Assembly: GCA_949282385.1 (NCBI GenBank)
Contig: CASDOP010000011.1
Location: 1-64,000 of the forward strand
Direction of reading: 5' to 3'
DNA: 64,000 nt
Source of the DNA: an uncultured Clostridia bacterium
GTDB lineage: Bacteria; Bacillota; Clostridia; Christensenellales; Borkfalkiaceae
Below the pieces are notes generated by a model. The model had not been told where the DNA came from, did not search any database, and was given only the letters and a program-made list of their open reading frames with translations. Shown one piece after another: positions 32,106 to 40,130 of the stretch (position 1 is the first letter of the stretch; every line of letters begins with the position of its first letter). Made by a program: the position numbers and the translations under genes.

Positions 32106-33326
32106 ATGGATTACACGCAAGCTAAAAAATTGCTTGAAAAATACAATCAGACCCAGCTTCTCGATTACTACGACGAGCTGGACGAACAGTCGAAAAAAAG
32201 ACTTCTCTGCGACATAGAAAAACTTGATTTTTCCGTTCTGGAAAACATAGGAAGCGGACAAGAAAGAAAAATAGGAATCCTTTCGCCCGCGGACGCGCTT
32301 TCCGTCGAAGAGCTTGATAAAGACAGAGAAAAGTACGAAAAAGTCGGTATCGAGGCTATAAAAAGCGGCAAAGTCGCAGCTGTTCTGCTTGCAGGCGGAC
32401 AGGGTACGCGCCTCGGTTCGTCCCTTCCGAAGGGCATGTTCAATATTGGCGTAAACAAAAAATTGTCCATATTCGAACAGCAGATGAATAACATACAACA
32501 GGTGGTTAACAAGGCGGGCGCAGATTTTCATATCTTCGTCATGACGAGCGACATAAACCATGCCGACACCTGCAATTTTTTCAAAGAAAACGATTACTTC
32601 GGCTACAATCCCCAAAAAATACATTTCTATAAGCAGAAACTTGCCCCCACAAGCTCGTTCGACGGTAAAATTTACCTGGAAGAAAAGGACAAAATTTCCC
32701 TTTCTCCCAACGGCAACGGCGGCTGGTATTCTTCCCTGATAGAGGCGGGTTATGGCGACTTTTTGCGCGAAAACGGCATTGAATGGCTCAATATTTACGC
32801 CGTAGACAACGTTCTTCAGCGCATCTGCGACCCCGTATTCATAGGTGCAACAATAAATAGCGGCTGCGCTTGCGGCAGCAAAGTCGTAAAAAAGGTTTCC
32901 CCGCAGGAAAAAGTGGGCGTTCTCTGCAAGGAGGACGGACTGCCCACGATAATCGAATACTATGAAATGCCCGAAAAGTATGCGTGCATGCGCGATGCCG
33001 ACGGCGAACTGACTTATCGCTACGGCGTCATACTCAATTATCTTTTCGCGGTGGATAAACTCAATCAGATATATAAAGATAAGCTTCCCTGCCATCTCGC
33101 TGTAAAGGCTATAGCGCACGTTGAAAACGGCAAAAAAGTCGTTCCCGAAGCTCCGTGCGGATACAAGTTCGAAACTTTAGTCGTCGACATAGTCAGGCTC
33201 ATGGGTACTTGCCTTGCTGTCGAGGTGGAAAGAACAAGAGAATTTGCGCCCGTGAAGAATAAGACGGGCGTCGACAGCGTCGACAGCGCTCGCGAACTTT
33301 TAAAACTCAACGGCGTTGAATTATAA
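32106..33326 (+). CDS. UDPGP-family uridylyltransferase (UDP-HexNAc pyrophosphorylase-like)
   Basis: 406 residues. The nucleotide-binding loop LLAGGQGTRLGSSLPKGMF is the UDPGP/AGX signature, followed by FVMTSDINHADT, NGNGGWYSSL (the uridine/sugar contact region) and YAVDNVLQRICDP. Such enzymes make UDP-GlcNAc, UDP-GalNAc or UDP-Glc from UTP and the sugar-1-phosphate. The overall form is closer to eukaryotic-type UAP than to bacterial GlmU or GalU, as in some gut Clostridia. Precise sugar not determinable. AAGGCGG before the ATG. The protease gene follows after 21 nt. Confidence 0.88.
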   Translation: MDYTQAKKLLEKYNQTQLLDYYDELDEQSKKRLLCDIEKLDFSVLENIGSGQERKIGILSPADALSVEELDKDREKYEKVGIEAIKSGKVAAVLLAGGQGTRLGSSLPKGMFNIGVNKKLSIFEQQMNNIQQVVNKAGADFHIFVMTSDINHADTCNFFKENDYFGYNPQKIHFYKQKLAPTSSFDGKIYLEEKDKISLSPNGNGGWYSSLIEAGYGDFLRENGIEWLNIYAVDNVLQRICDPVFIGATINSGCACGSKVVKKVSPQEKVGVLCKEDGLPTIIEYYEMPEKYACMRDADGELTYRYGVILNYLFAVDKLNQIYKDKLPCHLAVKAIAHVENGKKVVPEAPCGYKFETLVVDIVRLMGTCLAVEVERTREFAPVKNKTGVDSVDSARELLKLNGVEL

Positions 33327-33347
33327 TTTTTTAAATCAGGAGTATAG

Positions 33348-34709
33348 ATGAAACGCATTTCTAAGACGCTTGCATGTACCGCGCTCGCGGCAGCTGTTGC
33401 AGGAACAATGATTTTCGGCGGTTGCGCCGTAATGCTCGGAAAAGACGGAGCTGACGGCAAAGACGGTCAGGACGTATCCATTTACGAAATTTATGACGCA
33501 ACTAACGCGGCGAGAGAGGAAGCGGGACTTCCGACCCTTACTTTCCTTGATTTCATTGCCGAATATCTCAACTACACCGGGGACGAGCTTGAACAGGCAA
33601 CGTCCTTGCAAGCGGCAATAAACCGTTCGCTGCTGTCGGCTGTATCTATACTCACAACTTTCACCATACCCGCAACAAGACCTTATATGTCGGACACCGA
33701 GGAAACTTATGCCGGCTCGGGCGTAATTATTGACATAGATAAGGAAGCCGGCGATATGTACGTCGTTACCAACGGACACGTCGTTTACGTTTCCGGCGCG
33801 GAGGGCGACGGTTACTGCGACGACATAAATCTGTATCTTTACGGCAGCGAATATGCCTCCGGCGATACGGAAAGTACGGCAATTTCAGCAAGCATAGCAG
33901 GCGTTTCGCTCACCTACGATATAGCCGTTCTTAAGGTAGAAGGTTCAGAACTCGTCAAAAACAGTCATGCCGTTGTGGCGGAGTGGTCAAATTCAGAAAC
34001 TGTATTTGCAGGCGAAAGCGTCTACGCCGTGGGCAATCCCGAAGGCGCTTTGCTCAGCGTAACGACGGGTATTATCAGTCGAGACAGCGAATATATCAGC
34101 ATAGATATGTATGACACTCTCCAAACTACCGACGACTTCACATACAGAGTGCTTCGTACCGACGCCGCGATAAACGGCGGAAATTCGGGCGGCGGACTTT
34201 TCAACAAAAACGGTCAGCTCGTCGGCATAGTCAACGCCAAATCAATCGATGAATCTATCGACAATATGGGTTACGCTCTGCCCGCGGCAACGGTAAGGCG
34301 CGTCGTAAACAACATGATAAACCGCTACGAAGAGCGCGGCGGCGAAACTCACGGTATTTACAGGGCGAAGATCGGCATAGATTATCAGCTTGTCAGCAGC
34401 AGCGCGTATTTCAACAGCGAGACGAACCTTACAGAAATTGTAGATACGGTTCAGGTTTATTCGGTTTCCGAGGGGCTTGCAAACGGTAAACTCGCAGAGG
34501 GCGATATAATAAAAAATATTAAGATAGTAAGTTCAGACGGAACGGTAAAGGAAGATGTCGCAATCACGCGTTTCTACAGCGTAAGCGACGTAATGCTTTC
34601 GGCTTACGAGGGCGATACGGTTACTATAACGGTCAGTCGTTCGGGTAGCGCAAGCGACCTTTCGTTCAGCATGGTTATAACAAGTTCTTCGCTTACTTTG
34701 GAAGTTTAA
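33348..34709 (+). CDS. Trypsin-like serine protease lipoprotein (HtrA-like) with PDZ-like C-terminus
   Basis: 453 residues. N-terminal signal with Cys after GG (IFGGCAV, about residue 26), a probable lipobox variant. It is followed by a short GKDGADGKDGQD collagen-like spacer. The protease domain has His in TNGHVV, Asp in YDIAVLKV and Ser in NGGNSGGGLFN, the HtrA/trypsin triad in order. Residues ~345-453 look like a PDZ-type domain (GLANGKLAEGDIIKNIKI). Likely exposed outside the membrane and involved in envelope protein quality control. AGGAG precedes the ATG. Two hairpins follow. Confidence 0.85.
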   Translation: MKRISKTLACTALAAAVAGTMIFGGCAVMLGKDGADGKDGQDVSIYEIYDATNAAREEAGLPTLTFLDFIAEYLNYTGDELEQATSLQAAINRSLLSAVSILTTFTIPATRPYMSDTEETYAGSGVIIDIDKEAGDMYVVTNGHVVYVSGAEGDGYCDDINLYLYGSEYASGDTESTAISASIAGVSLTYDIAVLKVEGSELVKNSHAVVAEWSNSETVFAGESVYAVGNPEGALLSVTTGIISRDSEYISIDMYDTLQTTDDFTYRVLRTDAAINGGNSGGGLFNKNGQLVGIVNAKSIDESIDNMGYALPAATVRRVVNNMINRYEERGGETHGIYRAKIGIDYQLVSSSAYFNSETNLTEIVDTVQVYSVSEGLANGKLAEGDIIKNIKIVSSDGTVKEDVAITRFYSVSDVMLSAYEGDTVTITVSRSGSASDLSFSMVITSSSLTLEV

Positions 34710-34726
34710 ATCATTTCGGATAAAAT

Positions 34727-34762
34727 AAGCCCGCCCGCACGGTTTCGTGCGGGCGGGCTTTC
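34727..34762 (+). terminator. Terminator after the protease gene
   Basis: AAGCCCGCCCGCAC / GTGCGGGCGGGCTT around GGTTTC, followed by TTCGCTTCT. Confidence 0.8.
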
Positions 34763-34893
34763 GCTTCTGTATTAATATGAAAATTTACACGCCTGAAAGC
34801 TGCGTTAATCCACGCTTTAATGCGTGGTTTTAAGGTTAAATGCGGGCGGCTTTGCCGTTTTGCTCAAAACATTTATGTGCAATAATAAATAAA

Positions 34894-34927
34894 ATGCGCG
34901 CCGCAATGTGCGGCGCGCATTATTTTT
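34894..34927. terminator. Terminator of the metY-metA unit (works on both strands)
   Basis: ATGCGCGCCGCA / TGCGGCGCGCAT with an ATG loop. On the minus strand it is followed by TTTTATTTATT, on the plus strand by TATTTTT. Confidence 0.75.
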
Positions 34928-35834
34928 AAAGTTTGTAAGGCGTAACCTGATAAACGTAATAGTTGAGCCAGTTGATATAAAATAGATTTGCCGTAGACGT
35001 CCAGTTCATCTTGACCTTAGTCATTTCTTTGTCTGCAAAGTAATTTACGGGCGGCTTTATGGGCAGACCTTTAGCCTTGTCGCGCTCGTATTCGTTTTTG
35101 AGCGTTTCGCGGTCGTATTCCATGTGCCCCGTAACGAACACTCTCTTGTTGTCCAGACTTTTAATAATGCTTGCACCCGCCCTCTTTGAATAAGCCAGAA
35201 TTTTAAGCTCGGGAACGTTCTTTATGTCCTCGGCGTAGATAATCGTATGGCGGGAGTGCGGCATGTGGAATTCGTCCGAAATTCCTCTCATCAGCGGCTC
35301 TCTCGTGCCGTCGAAAACTCTCTGGTGGGCGAAAATGCCGAAGCATTTTTCCTTCAGCGGGTGTTTTTTAATGCCGTAAAAGTAATGCAGAGCCGCCTGC
35401 GCGCCCCAGCATATGAACAGGGTGGATGTAACGTTCGTCGTCGTCCAGTCGAGAATTTCTTCCAGCTCGCGCCAGTAAGCAACCTCTTCGAAGGGCATGT
35501 TTTCGACGGGCGCGCCCGTTATAATCATGCCGTCGAAGCGCCTCGACTTTATCTCGTCGAAAGATTTATAAAATCTTTCAAGGTGAGCCTGCTCCGTGTG
35601 GGTGGGGTTGTATGTGGAAGTTTTTATAAGGGTTATGTTAACCTGCAAAGGCGAGTTGGAAAGCAGCCTCATAAACTGCGTTTCCGTCGTCTCTTTTGTG
35701 GGCATGAGATTGAGTATAGCTATTTCTATGGGACGGATTTCCTGCGAAAAAGCTCTGTCGGTGTCCATCACGAAGATGCGTTCGCCCGTCAGAATTTTGA
35801 ATGCGGGAATGTCCTTATCTATGACTATGGGCAT
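34926..35834 (-). CDS. metA: Homoserine O-acetyltransferase (MetA family)
   Basis: 302 residues, glutamine-amidotransferase-like fold. Motifs include PIVIDKDIPA at the start, LNLMPTKETTETQFMRLLSNSPLQV, the catalytic cysteine in FICWGAQAAL, and His in TGHMEYDRETL. Residue 111 is Glu (GAPVE). In this family Glu at 111 goes with acetyl-CoA and Gly with succinyl-CoA, so acetyl transfer is expected. It makes O-acetylhomoserine for MetY, encoded 28 nt upstream in the same direction. No SAM riboswitch was found ahead of the unit. Confidence 0.94.
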   Translation of the reverse strand: MPIVIDKDIPAFKILTGERIFVMDTDRAFSQEIRPIEIAILNLMPTKETTETQFMRLLSNSPLQVNITLIKTSTYNPTHTEQAHLERFYKSFDEIKSRRFDGMIITGAPVENMPFEEVAYWRELEEILDWTTTNVTSTLFICWGAQAALHYFYGIKKHPLKEKCFGIFAHQRVFDGTREPLMRGISDEFHMPHSRHTIIYAEDIKNVPELKILAYSKRAGASIIKSLDNKRVFVTGHMEYDRETLKNEYERDKAKGLPIKPPVNYFADKEMTKVKMNWTSTANLFYINWLNYYVYQVTPYKL

Positions 35835-35862
35835 TGTTCAGTCCTTTGATTTTATTTTTTAA

Positions 35863-37134
35863 TCAGACTTTTTCGAGTGCGTTTTTAAGGTCTTCTATAA
35901 TGTCTTCGGGGTTTTCTATGCCGACGGAAAGTCTGACCATGTTTGCGGGTACGCCTGCTTTGACAAGGTCCTCTTCGGAAAGCTGTCTGTGAGTGGTGGA
36001 AGCGGGGTGCAGAACGCAGCTTCTCACGTCAGCGACGTGCGTTTCCTGAGTTATCAGTTCAAGGCTTTCCATAAACTTGCGGCACTGTTCTATGTTGCCC
36101 TTAATGCCGAAGCTGAGCATGCCGCCCTGTCCCTTAGGCAGATATTTTTCTGCAAGCGCATGGTACTTGTTGTCTTTGAGCGAGGGGTGTTTAACCCATT
36201 CTATCTTGGGATGGGAAGAAAGGAAAGCAGCAACCTTTTTTGCGTTGTCGCTGTGCTTTTCCATTCTCAGAGCGAGCGTGTCGCAGCCGATAAAGGAAAT
36301 ATAAGCGTTCATAGGCGCCATAATAGCGCCCACGTCGCGTATGAGCTGTGCGCGGCACTTTGTGCCGAAAGCCACAGGCAGGTCTGCGTATACAAGACCG
36401 TGATAGCTCTCGTCGGGAACGTTGAACGAAGGATAACGCTTGTTTCCCTTAAAGTTGAACGTGCCGAGGTCGACGATTGCCCCGCCGAGCGCCGCCGCAT
36501 GACCTTCCATGTATTTGGAAGTCGAATATACCGTAATATTCGCGCCGAAATCCTTGGGTTTGCACAGCGCGGGGGTGGCGAGGGTGTTGTCCACGATAAA
36601 GAGCAATCCGTGCTTTTTTGCTATCGCGGAAATTTTATCGAAATCGAGAACGACCATCGCGGGGTTTGCTATAGTTTCGGCGATGATGAACTTTGTCTTG
36701 TCGTCTATGAGCTTTTCAATATCTTCCGCGCTGTCGTCCGCGTTGAAAAATCTTCCTTCTATGCCGAGTTTGGGCAATGTCGTGCCGAAGAGGTTGAAAG
36801 TTCCGCCGTAAACCGACTGGCAGCATAAAACGTTGTCGCCGCTTCCTGCAATAGTGAGCGCCGCAAGCGTCAGAGCGGACATGCCCGAAGCGCAGCCGAT
36901 GGCGGCAACGCCTCCGTCGAGCGCGGAAATCTTGTTTTCGAAAGCCGTAACCGTGGGGTTGGCAAGGCGGGAATAGAAATATCCGTCGCTCTTAAGGTCG
37001 AAGCAGTCAGCCATTGCCTGACTGTCGCCGTAGAAAAATGTAGTGCTCTGGCAGATGGAAGGAATTCTGCTTTCGCCCGTTTTGGGCTGCCAGCCTGCCT
37101 GAACGCACAGTGTGTCCAATTTATATTCTTTCAT
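35863..37134 (-). CDS. metY: O-acetylhomoserine sulfhydrylase (PLP enzyme, MetY)
   Basis: 423 residues, Cys/Met metabolism PLP family. The PLP lysine is in TVYSTSKYMEGH; other marks are SRLANPTVTAFENKISALDGG, CASGMSALTLA, VDNTLATP and the C-terminal RLSVGIENPEDIIEDL. Forms homocysteine (or methionine) directly from O-acetylhomoserine and sulfide or methanethiol. The length and the CVQAGWQPKTGESRIPS start fit MetY. The ATG at 37134 follows GAGG by 6 nt, 8 nt after smpB. smpB-metY-metA looks like one transcript. Confidence 0.92.
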   Translation of the reverse strand: MKEYKLDTLCVQAGWQPKTGESRIPSICQSTTFFYGDSQAMADCFDLKSDGYFYSRLANPTVTAFENKISALDGGVAAIGCASGMSALTLAALTIAGSGDNVLCCQSVYGGTFNLFGTTLPKLGIEGRFFNADDSAEDIEKLIDDKTKFIIAETIANPAMVVLDFDKISAIAKKHGLLFIVDNTLATPALCKPKDFGANITVYSTSKYMEGHAAALGGAIVDLGTFNFKGNKRYPSFNVPDESYHGLVYADLPVAFGTKCRAQLIRDVGAIMAPMNAYISFIGCDTLALRMEKHSDNAKKVAAFLSSHPKIEWVKHPSLKDNKYHALAEKYLPKGQGGMLSFGIKGNIEQCRKFMESLELITQETHVADVRSCVLHPASTTHRQLSEEDLVKAGVPANMVRLSVGIENPEDIIEDLKNALEKV

Positions 37135-37142
37135 GTCAAACC

Positions 37143-37589
37143 TCAATAATTTTTTATCTGTCTTTCAACTTCGCGCTTCAAATCTCTCTCTTTTATGGTG
37201 CGCTTTTTGTCAAAGTTCTGTTTGCCGCGGCAGAGCGCGACTTCCGCTTTAATAAGATTGTCCTTGAAATAGAGAGATATCGGCACGAGCGTCATGCCCT
37301 TGGCGTTGATTTTGCCTGCAATGCGGGCAATCTCGCGCTTGTGCATGAGCAATTTTCTGTCCCGCTTGCTGTCGTGCGAATTGAATGCGCCCGACTTGTC
37401 GTAAACGGGTATGTGCATATTTTTGATGTAAACGTCTCCGCCGTCGATATAGCAGAAACTGTCCTTAAGGTTGCAGTTGCCCCGCCTTAAAGACTTGACT
37501 TCCGCGCCCTCTAAAACAATTCCCGCTTCAAACTTTTCTTCGATGAAATATTCGAACGACGCCGAACGGTTATAAGCTATCTGCTTCAT
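37143..37589 (-). CDS. smpB: SsrA-binding protein SmpB
   Basis: 148 residues. NRSASFEYFIEEKFEAGIVLEGAEVKSLR, GNCNLKDSFC, the KRDRKLLMHKREI segment and the basic C-terminal tail (GKQNFDKKRTIKERDLKREV) are typical of SmpB, which delivers tmRNA to stalled ribosomes. rnr lies just upstream, as in Bacillus, but no ssrA gene was found after it; the met genes take that place. A TATAAT on the minus strand at 37604-37599 with an extended TGA puts the transcription start about 3 nt from the ATG. Confidence 0.96.
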   Translation of the reverse strand: MKQIAYNRSASFEYFIEEKFEAGIVLEGAEVKSLRRGNCNLKDSFCYIDGGDVYIKNMHIPVYDKSGAFNSHDSKRDRKLLMHKREIARIAGKINAKGMTLVPISLYFKDNLIKAEVALCRGKQNFDKKRTIKERDLKREVERQIKNY

Positions 37590-37598
37590 ATACTTACC

Positions 37599-37604
37599 AT
37601 TATA
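37599..37604 (-). promoter_or_regulatory. Extended -10 promoter of smpB
   Basis: TGATATAAT on the minus strand with TTTACT 16 bp upstream. The predicted RNA starts near 37592, 3 nt before the ATG. Confidence 0.55.
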
Positions 37605-37643
37605 TCACAATGCGCGTCAAAGTAAAGCAAACGCGCGTCTCTC

Positions 37644-39731
37644 TCACAGCACGGGCGCAAATTCCACGCGCATGTCGCCGTAATCGCAGCCGACCACCTT
37701 TATCTTTATGGGGTCGCCAATTCTGAACGAATGTCTTATGCCCTTTAAAAGGAACTTATCTTCGATAAATGCATAGTTGTCTTTTGGCAGAACTTCTATT
37801 CGCATTATGCCCTCAATCGTGTTGGGCAGTTCGGCAAATACGGCAAAATTCGTAACGCCGGAAATTACCGCGTCGAATTCCTCGCCTATCTTGTCCTGCA
37901 TGTAGACGACTTTGTATAAATCGTCCACGTCGCGCTCGGCGGCGTCGGCAATTCTTTCGCATTCGCTCGTGTGTATGCCCGCCTCGCGCGCAATCGGACC
38001 GTAAGTTTTCTTTGCGCCCTCCGCGTCGCCCGAAAGCAATTTTTTGAGCGTTCGGTGAACGAACAGGTCGGGGTAGCGCCTTATGGGCGAGGTAAAGTGG
38101 CAGTAACACTCGGAAGCAAGCCCGAAATGCCCTAAATTATCCTCGCAATATCTGGCTTTCTGCATGGAGCGCAGCATGACGCGGTTGACGACGGGATAGA
38201 AAGGTTTGTCTTCAGTCTGCTTTAAAATTTTCTGGAAATCTGCGGGAGTTAAGTCGTTGATGTCGCCTGCGGGGTTAATTCCCAAATCGCGCAGAAAGGA
38301 GAAGAAGGAGGAAGCCTTCTCGGGCGATGGCTGCTCGTGAACGCGGTATAAAAAGGGCGCTTTCTGCCTGAACGCATAGTCGGCAACGCTCTCGTTCGCC
38401 GAAACCATAAACTGCTCTATTATTCTGTGCGAAACGCTTCTTATATAATCGGGAATGACTATTTCTCCCTGTTCGTTGACGTATATGTGCGCCTCTTTGA
38501 CGTCGAGGTTGACAGAACCTGCCGCCTTTCGTCTGCTTTCGAGTTTGAGGCAAAGCCTTTCCATATCCTTGAGCATGGGCGCGACGTCTCGGTATTTTTT
38601 AGTCGTCTGCTCGTCGCCGTCGAGAATGGCGGTAACGGCGGTGTATGTCATTCTGTGGTCGCTTCGTATAATGCTCTGATAAATTTCATATCCGAGTTTT
38701 TTGCCCGTCTTGTCGAAGGTCATAATGCAGCTCATGGCATAGCGGTCCTCGCCCTCGTTTAAAGAGCAAGCCCCGTTTGAAAGCGCTCTGGGCAGCATGG
38801 GCAGAACCATGTCGGGGAAGTAGACGCTCGTACCGCGTTCGTATGCTTCCCTGTCGAGCTTTGTATTCAGCTTAACGTAGTGGCTGACGTCTGCGATATG
38901 CACGCCCAGAACGTAATTTTCTCCGTCGCGTTCAAGCGATACTGCGTCGTCGATGTCCCTCGTGTCCTCGCCGTCAATGGTAACGGTAAGAAGATTGCGG
39001 AAATCTTTTCTTCCGTCGGGCAGAACGGGCTCAAGCGAAACCTTTTCCGCCTGTTTTTCTGCCTCTTGGGAAAATTCTTCCGTAAGTCCGTAACTGCGTA
39101 TTATGGAAAGTTCTTCGGTGTAGAAATCGCCGCTCTCGCCGAGAATTTCAACAATTTTACCGCCAACCATTTTGTCGCGGGGGTAGGAAGTAATCTCTGC
39201 CACGACTTTGTCGCCCGGCTTTGCGTTCATGCAAAGGTTAAAGGGAACATAGACGTCGCTGTCAAATTTTTTGTCATCGGGAATGACATAGCCCGCGCGC
39301 TTGTCCTTTTCAAACGTGCCGACAATGCGCTTTTGACCGCGCTCTATAATTTTTACTATATACGCTTCGTCCTCGGTACCTTTTTTATGCACGGCGAGAA
39401 CGACGTCCCTGTTCATCGCGCCCATAAGCGAGCGGCGGGGGACGAAGTAGTCCTTCTGCGTTGCGTCCTTTTTGTTTTCGGGAATGATGAATGCAAAGCC
39501 GCGCTCGTTGCCCTGAACGGTGCCGCGGAACGCGCCCAACTGTTCGGGGGTGGCATATCCGCCCTTTTCGTCGCGCAGCAAAAGTCCCTCGTCTTCGAGT
39601 TCGTCGAGCGAGTTTTTAACCTTTCTGCGCTCGGCGTGGCTGACGCCCAAAGCGCCGCATATGCTCTTGACGTCCTTGAACGCGAGCGAGCCGTTTTTAA
39701 TTTTTTCTAAAATTCTTTCTTTAATCTTCAT
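37644..39731 (-). CDS. rnr: Ribonuclease R
   Basis: 695 residues from the ATG at 39731. Layout: N-terminal winged helix (~1-65), two cold-shock/OB domains (~70-210), the RNB catalytic domain (~240-570) with the metal-binding Asp cluster GEDTRDIDDAVSLE and HIADVSHYVK, and a C-terminal S1 domain (~610-695). It degrades structured RNA 3' to 5' and works with SmpB and tmRNA. The usual basic tail after S1 is missing, so it is a short form. The frame opens much earlier, but that part lies in the secG terminator. No Shine-Dalgarno is seen before the ATG. Confidence 0.94.
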   Translation of the reverse strand: MKIKERILEKIKNGSLAFKDVKSICGALGVSHAERRKVKNSLDELEDEGLLLRDEKGGYATPEQLGAFRGTVQGNERGFAFIIPENKKDATQKDYFVPRRSLMGAMNRDVVLAVHKKGTEDEAYIVKIIERGQKRIVGTFEKDKRAGYVIPDDKKFDSDVYVPFNLCMNAKPGDKVVAEITSYPRDKMVGGKIVEILGESGDFYTEELSIIRSYGLTEEFSQEAEKQAEKVSLEPVLPDGRKDFRNLLTVTIDGEDTRDIDDAVSLERDGENYVLGVHIADVSHYVKLNTKLDREAYERGTSVYFPDMVLPMLPRALSNGACSLNEGEDRYAMSCIMTFDKTGKKLGYEIYQSIIRSDHRMTYTAVTAILDGDEQTTKKYRDVAPMLKDMERLCLKLESRRKAAGSVNLDVKEAHIYVNEQGEIVIPDYIRSVSHRIIEQFMVSANESVADYAFRQKAPFLYRVHEQPSPEKASSFFSFLRDLGINPAGDINDLTPADFQKILKQTEDKPFYPVVNRVMLRSMQKARYCEDNLGHFGLASECYCHFTSPIRRYPDLFVHRTLKKLLSGDAEGAKKTYGPIAREAGIHTSECERIADAAERDVDDLYKVVYMQDKIGEEFDAVISGVTNFAVFAELPNTIEGIMRIEVLPKDNYAFIEDKFLLKGIRHSFRIGDPIKIKVVGCDYGDMRVEFAPVL

Positions 39732-39741
39732 ACTTTTATAT

Positions 39742-39769
39742 AAAAAACGGCGGCTGAAAAACAGCCGCC
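39742..39769 (-). terminator. secG terminator
   Basis: GGCGGCTG / CAGCCGCC around TTTTT, followed on the minus strand by GTTTTTTATA. The T tract ends about 10 nt before the rnr start codon. Confidence 0.85.
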
Positions 39770-39775
39770 TTAGAT

Positions 39776-40051
39776 TTAAGCACCGAGTAATTTTGTTGCT
39801 ATGAGCGCGATTGCATAAGCGACGATTGCCAGCACGGCAATAACAGCCAGGCAAATCCACGTCCATTTTTTCATTCTGCTCTCAAGCGAGCGACCCTTGT
39901 TCTTTCCGAAAAAGGTTTCGCTCGAACCGGTAATACCCTGAATACCGTCCGAATTGCTCTGCTGGAAGAGTACCAGAAGTATCGCGCCCAACGCGGCGAC
40001 GAACAAACAAACATATAATACGACCGAACTGATTAAATATGCTTCGTACAT
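39776..40051 (-). CDS. secG: Protein translocase subunit SecG
   Basis: 91 residues with two membrane helices (residues ~7-28 and ~65-88) joined by a glycine- and polar-rich loop containing LVLFQQSNSDGIQGITGSSETFFGKNKGR, the SecG signature. It assists SecYEA in protein export. secG upstream of rnr-smpB is the common Firmicute order. AAAGGG lies upstream of the ATG, and a good promoter precedes it. Confidence 0.95.
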   Translation of the reverse strand: MYEAYLISSVVLYVCLFVAALGAILLVLFQQSNSDGIQGITGSSETFFGKNKGRSLESRMKKWTWICLAVIAVLAIVAYAIALIATKLLGA

Positions 40052-40083
40052 AAAAATTTACCCTTTAAATTTTCTACTTGAAG

Positions 40084-40112
40084 ATTATAACACACCTTTA
40101 ATATTTTTACAA
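40084..40112 (-). promoter_or_regulatory. secG promoter
   Basis: Minus strand TTGTAA (40112-40107), 17 bp, TATAAT (40089-40084). Confidence 0.75.
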
Positions 40113-40130
40113 TTAAAAATGCGTCATAAT

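Noticed and set aside
34769..34833. 18-codon frame (34777-34833) as a leader peptide
   Set aside because: No ribosome site, no biosynthetic gene downstream on that strand, and no run of a single amino acid.
37135..37142. SAM (S-box) riboswitch before metY
   Set aside because: Only 8 nt separate smpB and metY, so no room for one; none is seen upstream of smpB either.
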